From Acidobacteriota bacterium (GTDB lineage Bacteria > Acidobacteriota > Terriglobia > Terriglobales > Acidobacteriaceae), in NCBI GenBank assembly GCA_021805025.1, contig JAJZGF010000024.1:1-33387 (forward strand): DNA of 33,387 nucleotides, read 5' to 3'. Below, piece after piece: positions 25,447-33,387 of this stretch. Under the pieces are notes generated by a model. It was given only the letters and a program-made list of their open reading frames with translations, did no database searches and was not told where the DNA came from. How positions within the stretch are numbered: position 1 is the first letter of the stretch; each line of letters opens with the position of its first letter. The position numbers and the translations under genes were made by a program.

Positions 25447-26511
25447 ATGGTGACCCTGATCATCGATCATGACCGCGCCAGCGTGGTGGATATCCTCGAC
25501 AGCCGCAGGACCTCAGATCTTGTGAGGAGGTTTTACGCTGCGAGCAACCGCGAGGAAGTGAAGATCCTTACGATGGACATGCTCGAGCAGTTTTACAGCG
25601 CGGCAAAAGAGCCGCATACGCTCGATCCGAAGAAGAAGGGGCTTTCGGATGAGGATCAAGAAGAGGCTCGGCAACTGGCTTTTTATTTCGCGGAAGGAGA
25701 CATGACGCAGTTCGTTCAAACGGGTAAGAGCAGGTCGCCGGAACTGGGCGAAGCTCTCCCTAATGCTCAAATCATCGTCGACCATTTTCACATCGCGAAG
25801 GCGATCTCGGACGCCTTTACCAGTGCGCGGCGCGCGGTTCAGAGAAAGATTGATCAACAAGTCAATAAAGACCCCTCTGGCAGGCTCGGAACCGAAGCCA
25901 TGGAAATGATGGAAAGGGAAATGGACGCGGTCAATTTGAAAGGGAAAAGGCAGAAGCGGACGAGCCCGGCTGCCTGGTTGAAAAGCAAACGGTTCGAACT
26001 GTCGAAGCGGAAAGGCAAGTACAAGGATCAGGGTCAGGTGCAACTCATCGTGGAGGTTTTCCTCGCACAAGATTCTTTGTTAAAGGCCGCATGGGAACTG
26101 AAAGAAGAAGGATTGGCGATTTTCGACAAGTCCCGGTCGCCAGAGAAAACAAAGTCGATGATTCAGGATTGGATGGACAAAGTCCAGACGAGCGAAGCGC
26201 AGAAGCACTATCAACCAGTAGTGGACACGATGAAGAGATGGATCGATGCCCTATTCGTCATCCCAGGTAGCAAGTACGACAACGCCAGGACCGAGGCGAA
26301 AGTCGGTTTCATGAAGTTGCGCAGAGCGCTTGGACGGGGAGTTTCCTTTAAGACAATTCGCGCACTGATGATTTGGGGGGACGCCCATCGCAGAAGGACG
26401 GTTTTGCCAGAGCACTTCGAGGTAGGAAAACGAAAAACTCTTGATCGCCTGCTTGAATGGATAGACCAGGATGAAGCGCGGCTGACTATCCAATATCCCG
26501 AACGCAAATAG
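25447..26511 (+). pseudogene. ISL3-family transposase, N-terminally truncated
   Basis: 354 residues resembling the C-terminal DDE part of ISL3 (IS204/IS1001/IS1096/IS1165) transposases. MVTLIIDHDRASVVDILDSR corresponds to the strand after the first catalytic Asp. LTMDML is the next acidic position, LPNAQIIVDHFHIAKAISDA matches the family LPNAxIVxDRFHV motif, and NARTEAKVGFMKLRRALGR holds the catalytic Glu. The zinc-finger/HTH region and first catalytic Asp expected ahead of it are missing, and a stop codon lies in frame just upstream, so the element is probably inactive. No terminal inverted repeats were identified. Confidence 0.75.
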
Positions 26512-26929
26512 AGACATCCGAGAGGGCGGACCGGCTGGGTTCTGGAAACCAGGCAACTCTGGAAGGGCTGATTGCGCGAGATTGGTTGGAATTCAATGCT
26601 CATGCCGGCCAGTGCACGTTGTGGTGATCAGAACCGCCAGCACCGTCCAGCGTGTGCCAGTGGCTGGCGGACAAAGTGTTAAGTCTGGAGCTATATAGGG
26701 GCGCGGTTGAGGCTGAGCAGGGGTAAGAGAGGACTCCCCATCAGAGGCTGGGAACACGGTCGGCGCAAGCCCCCGCGGAAGACGCTAGAGATGACGACAA
26801 TGGCGCCGGTGTCATCTCCGGTGCTCCCGATATAGCAGAGTTAGCCGTCAATGGCCGGAGTTGCTTTCGCCGCTCCAACCCGAGCTCGCTTCCGCTAATC
26901 CGTCGCAAAACAACTGAAAGGAGTGCCAA
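26512..26929. other. 418-base region without a gene
   Basis: Nothing convincing is coded here on either strand. It probably holds the 3' flank of the ISL3-type element and worn mobile-element sequence. A good Shine-Dalgarno (GAAAGGAG) at the right end belongs to the next gene. Confidence 0.4.
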
Positions 26930-27217
26930 ATGAATGCATGTACTAGTTGCGACGGCCGCCTCGATGATTGCAACGAGTCGCAGACTGTTTGCCCTTGGTG
27001 TGGCGAGCCCAACTGCTGGCCCAGGTTCCTGGATGCCCTCGGTTATCACTTTAAAACCGGCCATACGTTATCAGTTCAAAACCGGCCAACGGGATTGGCC
27101 GAAGACGTGATTGTTTTACCCTGCCGCAGCGTCTGCATGCAAGGCGAGTGCGAACTGTCCGCGCGGAAAAAGTTGCAAAAGCTGCGAGTAGACACTGCAT
27201 ACTTCAGTCATGGCTGA
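26930..27217 (+). CDS. Cys-rich ORF with antisense IS-derived C-terminus, 95 aa
   Basis: GAAAGGAG precedes the ATG by 6-7 bases. The first 60 residues have CTSC and CPWCGEPNC motifs, suggesting a zinc-binding fold (MNACTSCDGRLDDC...). The last 33 residues are the antisense translation of an IS4-type transposase start on the other strand, so the frame now ends in mobile-element sequence rather than at its original stop. Function unknown. It may be the surviving 5' part of a longer gene. Confidence 0.45.
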   Translation: MNACTSCDGRLDDCNESQTVCPWCGEPNCWPRFLDALGYHFKTGHTLSVQNRPTGLAEDVIVLPCRSVCMQGECELSARKKLQKLRVDTAYFSHG

Positions 27218-27279
27218 TCCTTTCCTCCTCTGAATGTGGCCCTGCTCAGGAACCTACTCCAGAGTAGCGGGGATCAGCC
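27119..27279 (-). mobile_element. IS4-family element remnant: leader and first 31 codons of the transposase
   Basis: On the minus strand AGAGGAGGAAAGG precedes an ATG at 27,211. The frame reads MTEVCSVYSQLLQLFPRGQF, then ten more codons to a stop. The (V/C)xSxLLQLFPRxxF pattern is the usual start of IS4-group transposases with the DUF4372-like N-terminal domain. The leader contains GGCTGATCC/GGATCAGCC (27212-27220 and 27271-27279), CCTGCTCAGG and CTACTCCAGAGTAG hairpins (27241-27267). The rest of the transposase is gone. Confidence 0.6.
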
Positions 27280-27723
27280 GCTTTGCGTGTCAGGCAGGCG
27301 TGATGAGCTACCTGCTATTTTGGACAGCAATGGTTCGGCACGTGAACGGTCTCCTCGCTGAGGGAACGAGGTAGACGGAGGTGAAGATAGGGATCTGCAG
27401 CCCACAGCAGACAACGCGATAGTAACGTCCGGTCGCTGCCTCGCGGAAACTTCCAACAAGTCCATAATTGTCAGCATTTAGGTGAGTTATAGGTCGATCG
27501 AGGCGCGTGTCGGCCAGGTAATGGCGCTAGATCTCGGATCGTTGTGCGTTTGCCCAAATCGGGGGATTGTATTGAGGTGAGTTCTCTAGTTTGCTTGTCG
27601 ATGACTACCCCATATTGCATACGGGACCTGCCGTGACATATCGTTTGGGTCTGGACCAGGAGAAGCGGCATTGTGGATAACCATCGTATGTAGGCGTTCG
27701 ATTGTCGCTGGAGACTGCAAAGG
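27280..27723. other. 444-base region upstream of the large c-di-GMP gene
   Basis: No gene supported. It contains the upstream edge of the IS4-type remnant and presumably the promoter of the following gene, but I see no convincing -35/-10 pair. GGAG about 9 bases before 27,724 can serve as its ribosome binding site. Confidence 0.4.
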
Positions 27724-30700
27724 ATGGCACAAGATACGGTGACCCTAAGTCAGCGTAAGTCAGAGATCCCGTTGCTCGGGACTCCTCGGTTGCTTCACTG
27801 GGAAGACCGATTTCGAATGGGTTTCGCGTCGATCGATGAAGCACATCGGGATCTCTTTTGTAGTTTCAATCGGCTTGTAGAAGTGCAGTGCGATCACGAA
27901 TGGCGAGGCGAGATTCTGCGAGCCTTCGATGAACTGGCATCTCGGGCATTCGAGCATTTTGCCATCGAACAGATTCTTCTGGACGAAGCGTCACACAAAG
28001 AAGGTTCCGAGTCCTGGAATCAGTGTGCACATCGCAGCTTTCTCCATTTTGTCGAAGTGACACGCGCCCTGTTTGAAGAGAGACGTTTGGGTATGATGCA
28101 GGGTGTGACGAGCTACCTCGGTCAGTGGATTCTCTTTCACGTTCTGGATTGCGGCCTTCATCAGTGCTCGAAACAAAATCCCCCGTTGCAACGGGCGCGA
28201 GATGCCGCTTCTGTGGGTACTGCTTCCGGGGAGACACAGGAGGGCTATGACGGCAGGAATGTCTACGATTCATTCGGCAATTTGATGCTGGGATGGATTG
28301 CGACTGCACACACCCTAGAACTTGAATTGCAGCGCGCGAATGAAGCCGACGTGCGTGCCTCACGATTACGCGATTTTCATGTCCTGCTCGCTCATGCAAA
28401 TCAAGCGGTGGCGGAAGCAGAAGACGAACAGGAACTGTTCGAGAGGATTTGCCAGCTGGCGTCGCAGTGCGGTGGTGTAGTGCTCGCATATATTGGCCGC
28501 CCCGACGAACGAGGTGCCTTCCAATTCCTGTGCAGCGCAGGGCCCGCCCGGGGATATCTTGACGGCAATCTCATATCCATCGATCCAGGTATTCCGGAAG
28601 GGCTTGGCAGCGCGGGGCGCGCCTGGCGCGAGCAAAGGGCCTACTTCAATGTTGGTTTTACAAGTACACCTTTTCTATTGCCCTGGCGCGAGCGCGCTTT
28701 GCGGTACGGACTAGAGGCAAGTGCGAGTCTCCCCATCAAGCAGGAAGGAAGTATTTCCGCCATGATGGGAATCTATGCGCGTGAGGAGGGGCTTTTCGAC
28801 GACGTCCTGCAAAGTGTTCTGGTCGAACTCGCAGAGAACGTATCGAGAGGCCTCGATCGGTTGGCTCTGATGCGCAGGGAGCGTGAGTCTCACCAGTTCA
28901 CCTCGAAGCTATTGGACTCCCTGAACGTAGGTGTCTGCGTAGTGACGCATCCGGAGGGCGGCATCGAGCTTGCGAATGCCTATTTTCGCGAGTTGATCGG
29001 AAGTCAGGACGGCAGGAGTAAGTTGCCTACGAGACTCAGCAGTCTAGTCGACGATTGCAAGGATCTGGATCGATTGCAGGAGTGCGGAGCGATTGCATGG
29101 CAGGCTGGCAGAGGCGCGATTCGCGATATTCAGATGAATCGGCTCAGCGGTGAAGTGTGGCACGCGGACCTATCAGCGATCCGACTGGAGAGCGAAGCCG
29201 CCAGACCCCGCATACTCTGGACGCTACTGGACGTCTCCGAGCGCCAGGAAAAGGAGGCGGCCATCCAGAAACTCAGCAAAATACGTGCGACTTTACTGGG
29301 CAACACCGTTGCAGGGATTGATTTAGTGCGCTATCCCGACCGTGTCATCGTCGAGGTGAATCAGGGGTTTCTGGACATTCTTGGGTATGCAAGCGCCGAG
29401 GAAATCGTCGGCAAGAAAACCAGCGAGCTCTACTTCAGAGAAGACGAAAGTGATCGTATGGCACAGCTGGCGGCGCGTATCTTGGCGGATGACAGCGGCG
29501 AACTGCGCGACGTGTGTATTCGACGCAGAGACGGCAGCGAGGCGTACGTGGACGTGTATGGACGCCGCCTGGAGGACAGCTGCCCAGATCAGCCCGTAAT
29601 TATCTACACGTCCGTAGAGGTGACCGAGCGGAGAAGACTGACCCTCGAACTGACGCGCCAGGCTCAGGTCGATCCTTTGACGGGTCTGCCCAATCGTAGA
29701 GCGCTCGAACAACACCTGAGCCGCGCCATTCATAGAGCCTCGAGACATAACACAGTCTGCGCAGTTGGAGTGATTGACCTAGACGACTTCAAACCTATTA
29801 ACGATGAATTCGGCCACGAAACCGGTGATGAGCTCCTCGTGCAAATTGGCCATCGTCTGCGGGCCGCAACGCGCACATCGGATTTCATTGCACGCTTCGG
29901 AGGCGACGAGTTCATTATTGTGATCGATGATCTCGAAGAATCCATCACGCTTGAGCAACTCGAACCCCTCCTTGATAGGCTGCACAGTCCGCTTGTCGAA
30001 CCATTCGAAATCGGGAAGGGTCATTCTGTACGAATCGACATGAGCATGGGTGTGGCTTTGTTTCCGATCGATGCGGAAGAACCAGATGCTCTTCTGCGCC
30101 TGGCAGATGCTGCGATGTATCAGGCGAAAGCCCAAAGGAAGGACCGAAAGCAGTGGTGGTGCCTGAGACCCATCGATGGAGCATCCATCACGCGTGGACA
30201 GTATGTTGAGCCGTTTGGGCCCGAGGCGCACGGACTTCTCGATAGGTTATCGAAGTATCTGAAGTCGGCCTCAGCCGAGTTTGTGCAGATGTTCTACACG
30301 ACGATTGAGAGTGATCCTGAAACTGAAGCAATTCTGCGGAACCTTGGAGAAGTGGAATATCAGAAGCTCCAGAGATCGCATCAGGGCTATTTTGAGTTCC
30401 TGCTGAGTCCGGAAGCAAGGATAGAGGAAATCCAATTCAGAGCCAAGAAGATGGGAGCAGCCCACGCATTGACTGGGATGGGGAGCGCTTGGATGGGGCA
30501 GACTACGATTCTCTACCGTGATCTGGTTCACCGGCAGCTCAGCCGAGTTCCCCATGCCTTAGGAGACCGACATCGCGCCGCCAAGATCTTTGATGCGCGA
30601 CTTGACGTTCATTCGAAAGCCCTGATCGCAGGGATGACAGACGTAGAGGAGGCCTACTCTCTCTATCTTTCCAGACCTTTGGCCAAAGAAGGGTCAAGCT

Positions 30701-32238
30701 GGGCGAGCGTCTGCCAGGATGAGCTTGATTCAATAGGCAAGCTTCCGGGGATCGTCGCCTGCGAGTTGCTCCGTCCTGATGCGAACGCTATGTTCTCGGT
30801 GGAGTTCAGTGCTGGATCGAAGGCGGCGGCAGTCTGCGAGATCGCACGGCATCCGGATTTGCAGCCAAGGCTGGATACACGGCATCCTGCTGGAAAGGGG
30901 TACATCCCTCTGGCATGGCGTACCGAGAAAATCCAACGTGCAGATTCCTATGCTCAAGACCCCCGAACGGATTTGTGGCGAACAGACTTTTCGAATCTGG
31001 GAGTCCGAAGCCTTGTTGCGATACCCCTGGGTGAGACCTCCAGAACGGAATTTGTTCTTTGTCTGCAAGGAGCCTATCCAGGGCAATTCTCATCCTCCTG
31101 GATGCAGACCTTTCTTTCTTCGCTCCAAAATCGCTGGTATCACCTGGCGTCTCTGGTAAGGCCTAATAAAATTCATGTTTCCCAGGACGAAGCGGCATCT
31201 TACAGGCAGCTACTGTATTCGGGTGGGCTGAGCCTTCATGTGCAGCCGATCGTGGACCTTCGGACAGGGAAGGTTGATCGCGCGGAAGCCCTTGCCCGAT
31301 TAGTTGCCTTAGATGGAAGGGTTGTTCCTCCAAGCCAATTTCTCCCGGCATTTCGGGACTCGGACCTCGATGCCTTGTTCCGCGCCGGCTTGGAGCAAGG
31401 ACTCGAACATTTGCGTTCCTGGGAGGACAAGGGGCTGGTAATTGGGCTCTCGATCAATCTGCTCCCCTCCACCATGGTGCACCCCGATTGTGCGCGGTGG
31501 ATTGAGGAAACTCTCCGCCGATTTGAGGTTCGTCCCGAACGAGTCACCATGGAGATGCTCGAATCGCAGCAGTTTGAAGAGAACCTGAAAGATGAGGCGA
31601 TGGGACGTTTGGTCCGCACAGGAGTCAAGCTAGCCGTCGATGATCTCGGATCCGGTTACAGCAATTTCCAGCGCCTTGCGAATTGTACGTATGACGTGGT
31701 GAAGGTGGATCAGGCGCTCATCCGCGAAATGCCAAGGGATCCTCTTCGCACCTTGAGTCTGATTCGGACCATACGACAAATGGGGGGCGATCTGGATCTT
31801 CAGGTCGTTGTGGAAGGATTGGAGACTCCAGCCCTAATTGAGGCTGCTTGTCTCCTCGGTACGCCATATGGGCAGGGCTACGGCATCTCCAAGCCGATGC
31901 CTGCAGAAGAATTTCCTGCATGGTGTGCACATTATTCGTACGAGGGCTGGGATGGGCATCAGCTGAAGTCCTTTCTTGGTGCACTGACCTATCACTGGCT
32001 GCTTGTTCATCAGGCTACGAAAATTCATGAACTTCCTTTGGATCAATGCCTGCTCACTGATTTCCTGCGCAGCAGAGGCCTGGAGATGAGCGAAGCTGCT
32101 CGCTTGCATGAGCGCGTGCACTCCCAGAGAGGATGCGAGGACGAGTCGCGGACGTTTGAGAGGGAGTTCACGCAATGGCTGATCCGACAAAGCCAACAGG
32201 AAGCCGAGGAGTACCGTGCAGGAGGCTCCTGCTATTGA
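27724..32238 (+). CDS. Multi-sensor GGDEF-EAL protein with hemerythrin-like and globin-like domains, 1,504 aa
   Basis: Domains in order: a bacteriohemerythrin-like domain (about 25-150; H41, H78xxxE82, H103, H108, H139); GAF (about 212-382); PAS (392-512); PAS (517-638); GGDEF (643-808); a helical domain resembling a globin-coupled sensor (836-985, possible proximal H914 in MGAAHALTG); a GAF-like stretch (985-1150); EAL (about 1165-1400); and a His/Cys-containing helical tail. GGDEF is intact (726-730) with an RxxD inhibitory site (717-720). EAL residues are also intact: E1188-A-L, SINLLP, MEML, D1306-D1307, KVDQALI, VVEGLET and GQGYGISKP. Both synthesis and hydrolysis of c-di-GMP are therefore possible. 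Hemerythrin ligands deviate: the usual HxxxH is HxxxxH and the final HxxxxD lacks its Asp at the right distance (D142 is at +3). No transmembrane segment is evident. The gene is less GC-rich than the backbone. Confidence 0.9.
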   Translation: MAQDTVTLSQRKSEIPLLGTPRLLHWEDRFRMGFASIDEAHRDLFCSFNRLVEVQCDHEWRGEILRAFDELASRAFEHFAIEQILLDEASHKEGSESWNQCAHRSFLHFVEVTRALFEERRLGMMQGVTSYLGQWILFHVLDCGLHQCSKQNPPLQRARDAASVGTASGETQEGYDGRNVYDSFGNLMLGWIATAHTLELELQRANEADVRASRLRDFHVLLAHANQAVAEAEDEQELFERICQLASQCGGVVLAYIGRPDERGAFQFLCSAGPARGYLDGNLISIDPGIPEGLGSAGRAWREQRAYFNVGFTSTPFLLPWRERALRYGLEASASLPIKQEGSISAMMGIYAREEGLFDDVLQSVLVELAENVSRGLDRLALMRRERESHQFTSKLLDSLNVGVCVVTHPEGGIELANAYFRELIGSQDGRSKLPTRLSSLVDDCKDLDRLQECGAIAWQAGRGAIRDIQMNRLSGEVWHADLSAIRLESEAARPRILWTLLDVSERQEKEAAIQKLSKIRATLLGNTVAGIDLVRYPDRVIVEVNQGFLDILGYASAEEIVGKKTSELYFREDESDRMAQLAARILADDSGELRDVCIRRRDGSEAYVDVYGRRLEDSCPDQPVIIYTSVEVTERRRLTLELTRQAQVDPLTGLPNRRALEQHLSRAIHRASRHNTVCAVGVIDLDDFKPINDEFGHETGDELLVQIGHRLRAATRTSDFIARFGGDEFIIVIDDLEESITLEQLEPLLDRLHSPLVEPFEIGKGHSVRIDMSMGVALFPIDAEEPDALLRLADAAMYQAKAQRKDRKQWWCLRPIDGASITRGQYVEPFGPEAHGLLDRLSKYLKSASAEFVQMFYTTIESDPETEAILRNLGEVEYQKLQRSHQGYFEFLLSPEARIEEIQFRAKKMGAAHALTGMGSAWMGQTTILYRDLVHRQLSRVPHALGDRHRAAKIFDARLDVHSKALIAGMTDVEEAYSLYLSRPLAKEGSSWASVCQDELDSIGKLPGIVACELLRPDANAMFSVEFSAGSKAAAVCEIARHPDLQPRLDTRHPAGKGYIPLAWRTEKIQRADSYAQDPRTDLWRTDFSNLGVRSLVAIPLGETSRTEFVLCLQGAYPGQFSSSWMQTFLSSLQNRWYHLASLVRPNKIHVSQDEAASYRQLLYSGGLSLHVQPIVDLRTGKVDRAEALARLVALDGRVVPPSQFLPAFRDSDLDALFRAGLEQGLEHLRSWEDKGLVIGLSINLLPSTMVHPDCARWIEETLRRFEVRPERVTMEMLESQQFEENLKDEAMGRLVRTGVKLAVDDLGSGYSNFQRLANCTYDVVKVDQALIREMPRDPLRTLSLIRTIRQMGGDLDLQVVVEGLETPALIEAACLLGTPYGQGYGISKPMPAEEFPAWCAHYSYEGWDGHQLKSFLGALTYHWLLVHQATKIHELPLDQCLLTDFLRSRGLEMSEAARLHERVHSQRGCEDESRTFEREFTQWLIRQSQQEAEEYRAGGSCY

Positions 32239-32258
32239 TCCGGCCCTGAAGAGTGTGA

Positions 32259-32285
32259 CCTATGCGGCATAGGCGACATCTTTTT
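32259..32285 (+). terminator. Possible terminator after the GGDEF-EAL gene
   Basis: CCTATG-CGG-CATAGG (32259-32273) is followed by CGACATC and then TTTTT (32281-32285). The stem is only 6 bp with a tight loop and the U-tract is offset by 7 bases, so it is a weak candidate, 21 bases after the stop codon. Confidence 0.35.
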
Positions 32286-32384
32286 GGCGAAGTAGCATTC
32301 AACCCTTCCTGGCTGTTTCTGGATGCTGCGCAGAGCCCCGATGGCGGTGCGGGTCAGGGCGATCTTGTTTCTGGCAGGAGCAGC

Positions 32385-32603
32385 TTTCGCTATCGGCGTC
32401 TGCACGTGCTGCTCGGCCGTGAAGGCGAGCAGGTGAACCACAAGCGGGTGCACCGGATCTATCGCGAAGCGGGCCTGGCGCTGCGTCGCAAGAAGCGCAA
32501 GCACTGCGTGCGCCTCAGTACCCCACAGGGGATATACACGGAGGCCAACCAGGAGTGGGCGCTGGACTTCGTGCACGACGCGGTGGCGTCAGGCCGCTCG
32601 ATC
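32385..32603 (+). pseudogene. IS3-family OrfB transposase fragment
   Basis: The plus frame reads FRYRRLHVLLGREGEQVNHK, then RVHRIYREAGLALRRKKRK and ANQEWALDFVHDAVASGRSI. This is the central part of an IS3-family OrfB: the RYRRLH helical region and the strand with the first catalytic Asp (ALDFVHD). It lacks the start, possibly with a frameshift just upstream (32,340-32,385), and it stops abruptly at about 32,603 where an IS66-type end begins. Inactive. Confidence 0.75.
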
Positions 32604-32847
32604 GTACGCGTTCGGGGAAACCCATGGTTGACGGGTCTGTGCAGGCGGGATAGGCTACTTCGCCAGACTGGCGGCGTAGGCTGCAGGGGTAAGGCCGGCC
32701 AGCGCCTGGATGGATCGATCGGCCAGACCGGGCAGCACGTCGGCTAGATACTGGCGAATAGGGACGCCTAGCTTGCGGCAGGTCTCGACGATTGAGAAGA
32801 GAGCGGCGATCTTCGGCCCTGCCTCTTTGCTTCCCACGTGCAACCAG
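32604..32847 (-). mobile_element. IS66-family element remnant with transposase C-terminus
   Basis: The minus frame upstream of a stop at 32,655 reads NWLHVGSKEAGPKIAALFSI, then VETCRKLGVPIRQYLADVLP and on to AAYAASLAK. This is the C-terminal part of an IS66 TnpC-type transposase (WLHxGSxxAGxxxAxLxSxxETCRxxGxxxxxYLxDVL). GTACGCGTTCGGGG at 32,604 is a plausible IS66 terminus inserted into the IS3 orfB. At the other side the coding sequence is cut within a codon or two of comM, so the element lost its other end. Confidence 0.7.
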
Positions 32848-33321
32848 TTAGACGTTCACGCCCTCCACCACCGCCGCCTCGGCCGCGTTCGCCGCCGGCA
32901 AAATCAGATTCGCAATCCCGCGCTCCCGCGCCAGAATCGCCACCGGCAGCATCCCCGGCACCGCGCGCACGCTGCCGTCGAGGCCCAGCTCGCCCACCAT
33001 CAGAAAATTACTGACGTCGCTCACCTGCAGCGCGCCATACGCGCCCAGAATGCCGAGAGCAATCGGCAGATCAAAGCCCGAGCCTTCTTTCTTCAAATCC
33101 GCGGGCGCCAGGTTGATCGTGATGTGCGTCGGCGGAATCAGGTAGCCGGAGTTCTTGATCGCCGCGCGCACGCGGTCGCGACTCTCCCGCACCGCCGCAT
33201 CCGGCAGCCCCACCGTATGAAAATGATCCTGGTCCGTGACTACGCCGCTGTAGTCAACTTCCACATCAATCAGATTGGCGTCGATTCCGTAGACAGCAGC
33301 GCTGAGAGCTTTAAAGAGCAT
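32848..33321 (-). pseudogene. comM: ComM/YifB 5' remnant (N-terminal 157 codons)
   Basis: The minus frame starts MLFKALSAAVYGIDANLIDV, the typical ComM N-terminus. It continues through the ChlI/Lon-protease-like domain (GLPDAAVRESRDRVRAAIKN, HITINLAPADLKKEGSGFDL, VGELGLDGSVRAVPGMLP) to EGVNV. It then hits a TAA formed at the junction with the IS66 fragment. The AAA+ Walker A/B region that should follow is missing, and the C-terminal remainder is at 17,254-17,722. The ATG at 33,321 is preferred over a GTG at 33,354. The 66 bases before the start hold nothing else recognisable. Confidence 0.93.
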
Positions 33322-33387
33322 GGAGTGTATTTGCAGCGAGTCTACCAGACCCACCCATCACTATTCCGTGTTCCCGCCCTCCGCTCC

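Larger units (their letters stand above)
17723..32850. mobile_element. Island of about 15 kb inserted in comM
   Basis: The left boundary is set by the end of comM homology at 17,722 and the right boundary by the start of comM homology at about 32,851. It contains the Hsp70 operon, a membrane protein, remnants of ISL3-, IS4-, IS3- and IS66-type elements, and a large c-di-GMP protein. The left 6.9 kb is GC-rich like the backbone; the right part is less so. No integrase, complete transposase or matching terminal repeats of the whole island are visible, and about 190-200 codons of comM are missing. It looks like a composite built by several events, with deletions at the edges. Confidence 0.8.

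Noticed and set aside
27212-27279. Cloverleaf-like set of hairpins as a tRNA-like or attC site
   Set aside because: No tRNA consensus or attC core sites; the segment is explained as the leader of an IS4-type transposase on the minus strand.
1-33387. CRISPR arrays, rRNA or tRNA genes
   Set aside because: No regularly spaced repeats and no recognisable tRNA or rRNA sequence were seen on either strand.

Overview
The window is a GC-rich bacterial chromosome segment. Gene content and protein character suggest Acidobacteriota (Terriglobia-like); this is an inference from sequence style, not a database match. A housekeeping backbone (about 1-17,722 and 32,851-33,387) flanks an island of about 15 kb (about 17,723-32,850).

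Backbone, left to right. Minus strand 1-7,135 is an isc iron-sulfur operon read right to left: iscR, iscS, iscU, iscA, a secreted GH29 alpha-L-fucosidase that does not belong to the pathway, hscB, hscA and the start of fdx. A promoter with an overlapping palindrome lies ahead of iscR. A divergent 54-aa zinc-ribbon protein and pgsA follow. Next comes a DNA-damage locus: an SRAP-domain abasic-site protein (minus) divergent from an imuA-imuB-dnaE2 mutasome operon with ATGA-type overlaps. Convergent to it are rho with its terminator and, upstream of rho, a small omega-like protein. A hairpin-rich stretch beyond that may encode a structured RNA.

The island sits in comM (yifB). The 5' part of comM is at 32,848-33,321 and the 3' part at 17,254-17,722, in the same orientation. 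The two parts account for only about 313 of roughly 510 codons, and the Walker A/B ATPase core is absent, so insertion was accompanied or followed by a deletion.

The left half of the island (17,723-24,654) is bracketed by a perfect 31-bp direct repeat. It carries a tight five-gene operon: a 928-aa helical protein with a C-terminal CxCxxC and acidic tail, a small J-like protein with PPD in place of HPD, a GrpE-like protein, an Hsp70, and a zinc-ribbon/helical protein. This looks like a self-contained, dedicated Hsp70 machine and is the best candidate for an undescribed system.

The right half is visibly less GC-rich and full of debris. It holds a small membrane protein, an N-truncated ISL3-type transposase, a Cys-rich ORF running antisense into an IS4-type remnant, a 1,504-aa c-di-GMP protein (hemerythrin-GAF-PAS-PAS-GGDEF-globin-like-GAF-like-EAL), an IS3 orfB fragment interrupted by an IS66-type end, and the IS66 piece fused directly to comM. 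No integrase or complete transposase is visible.
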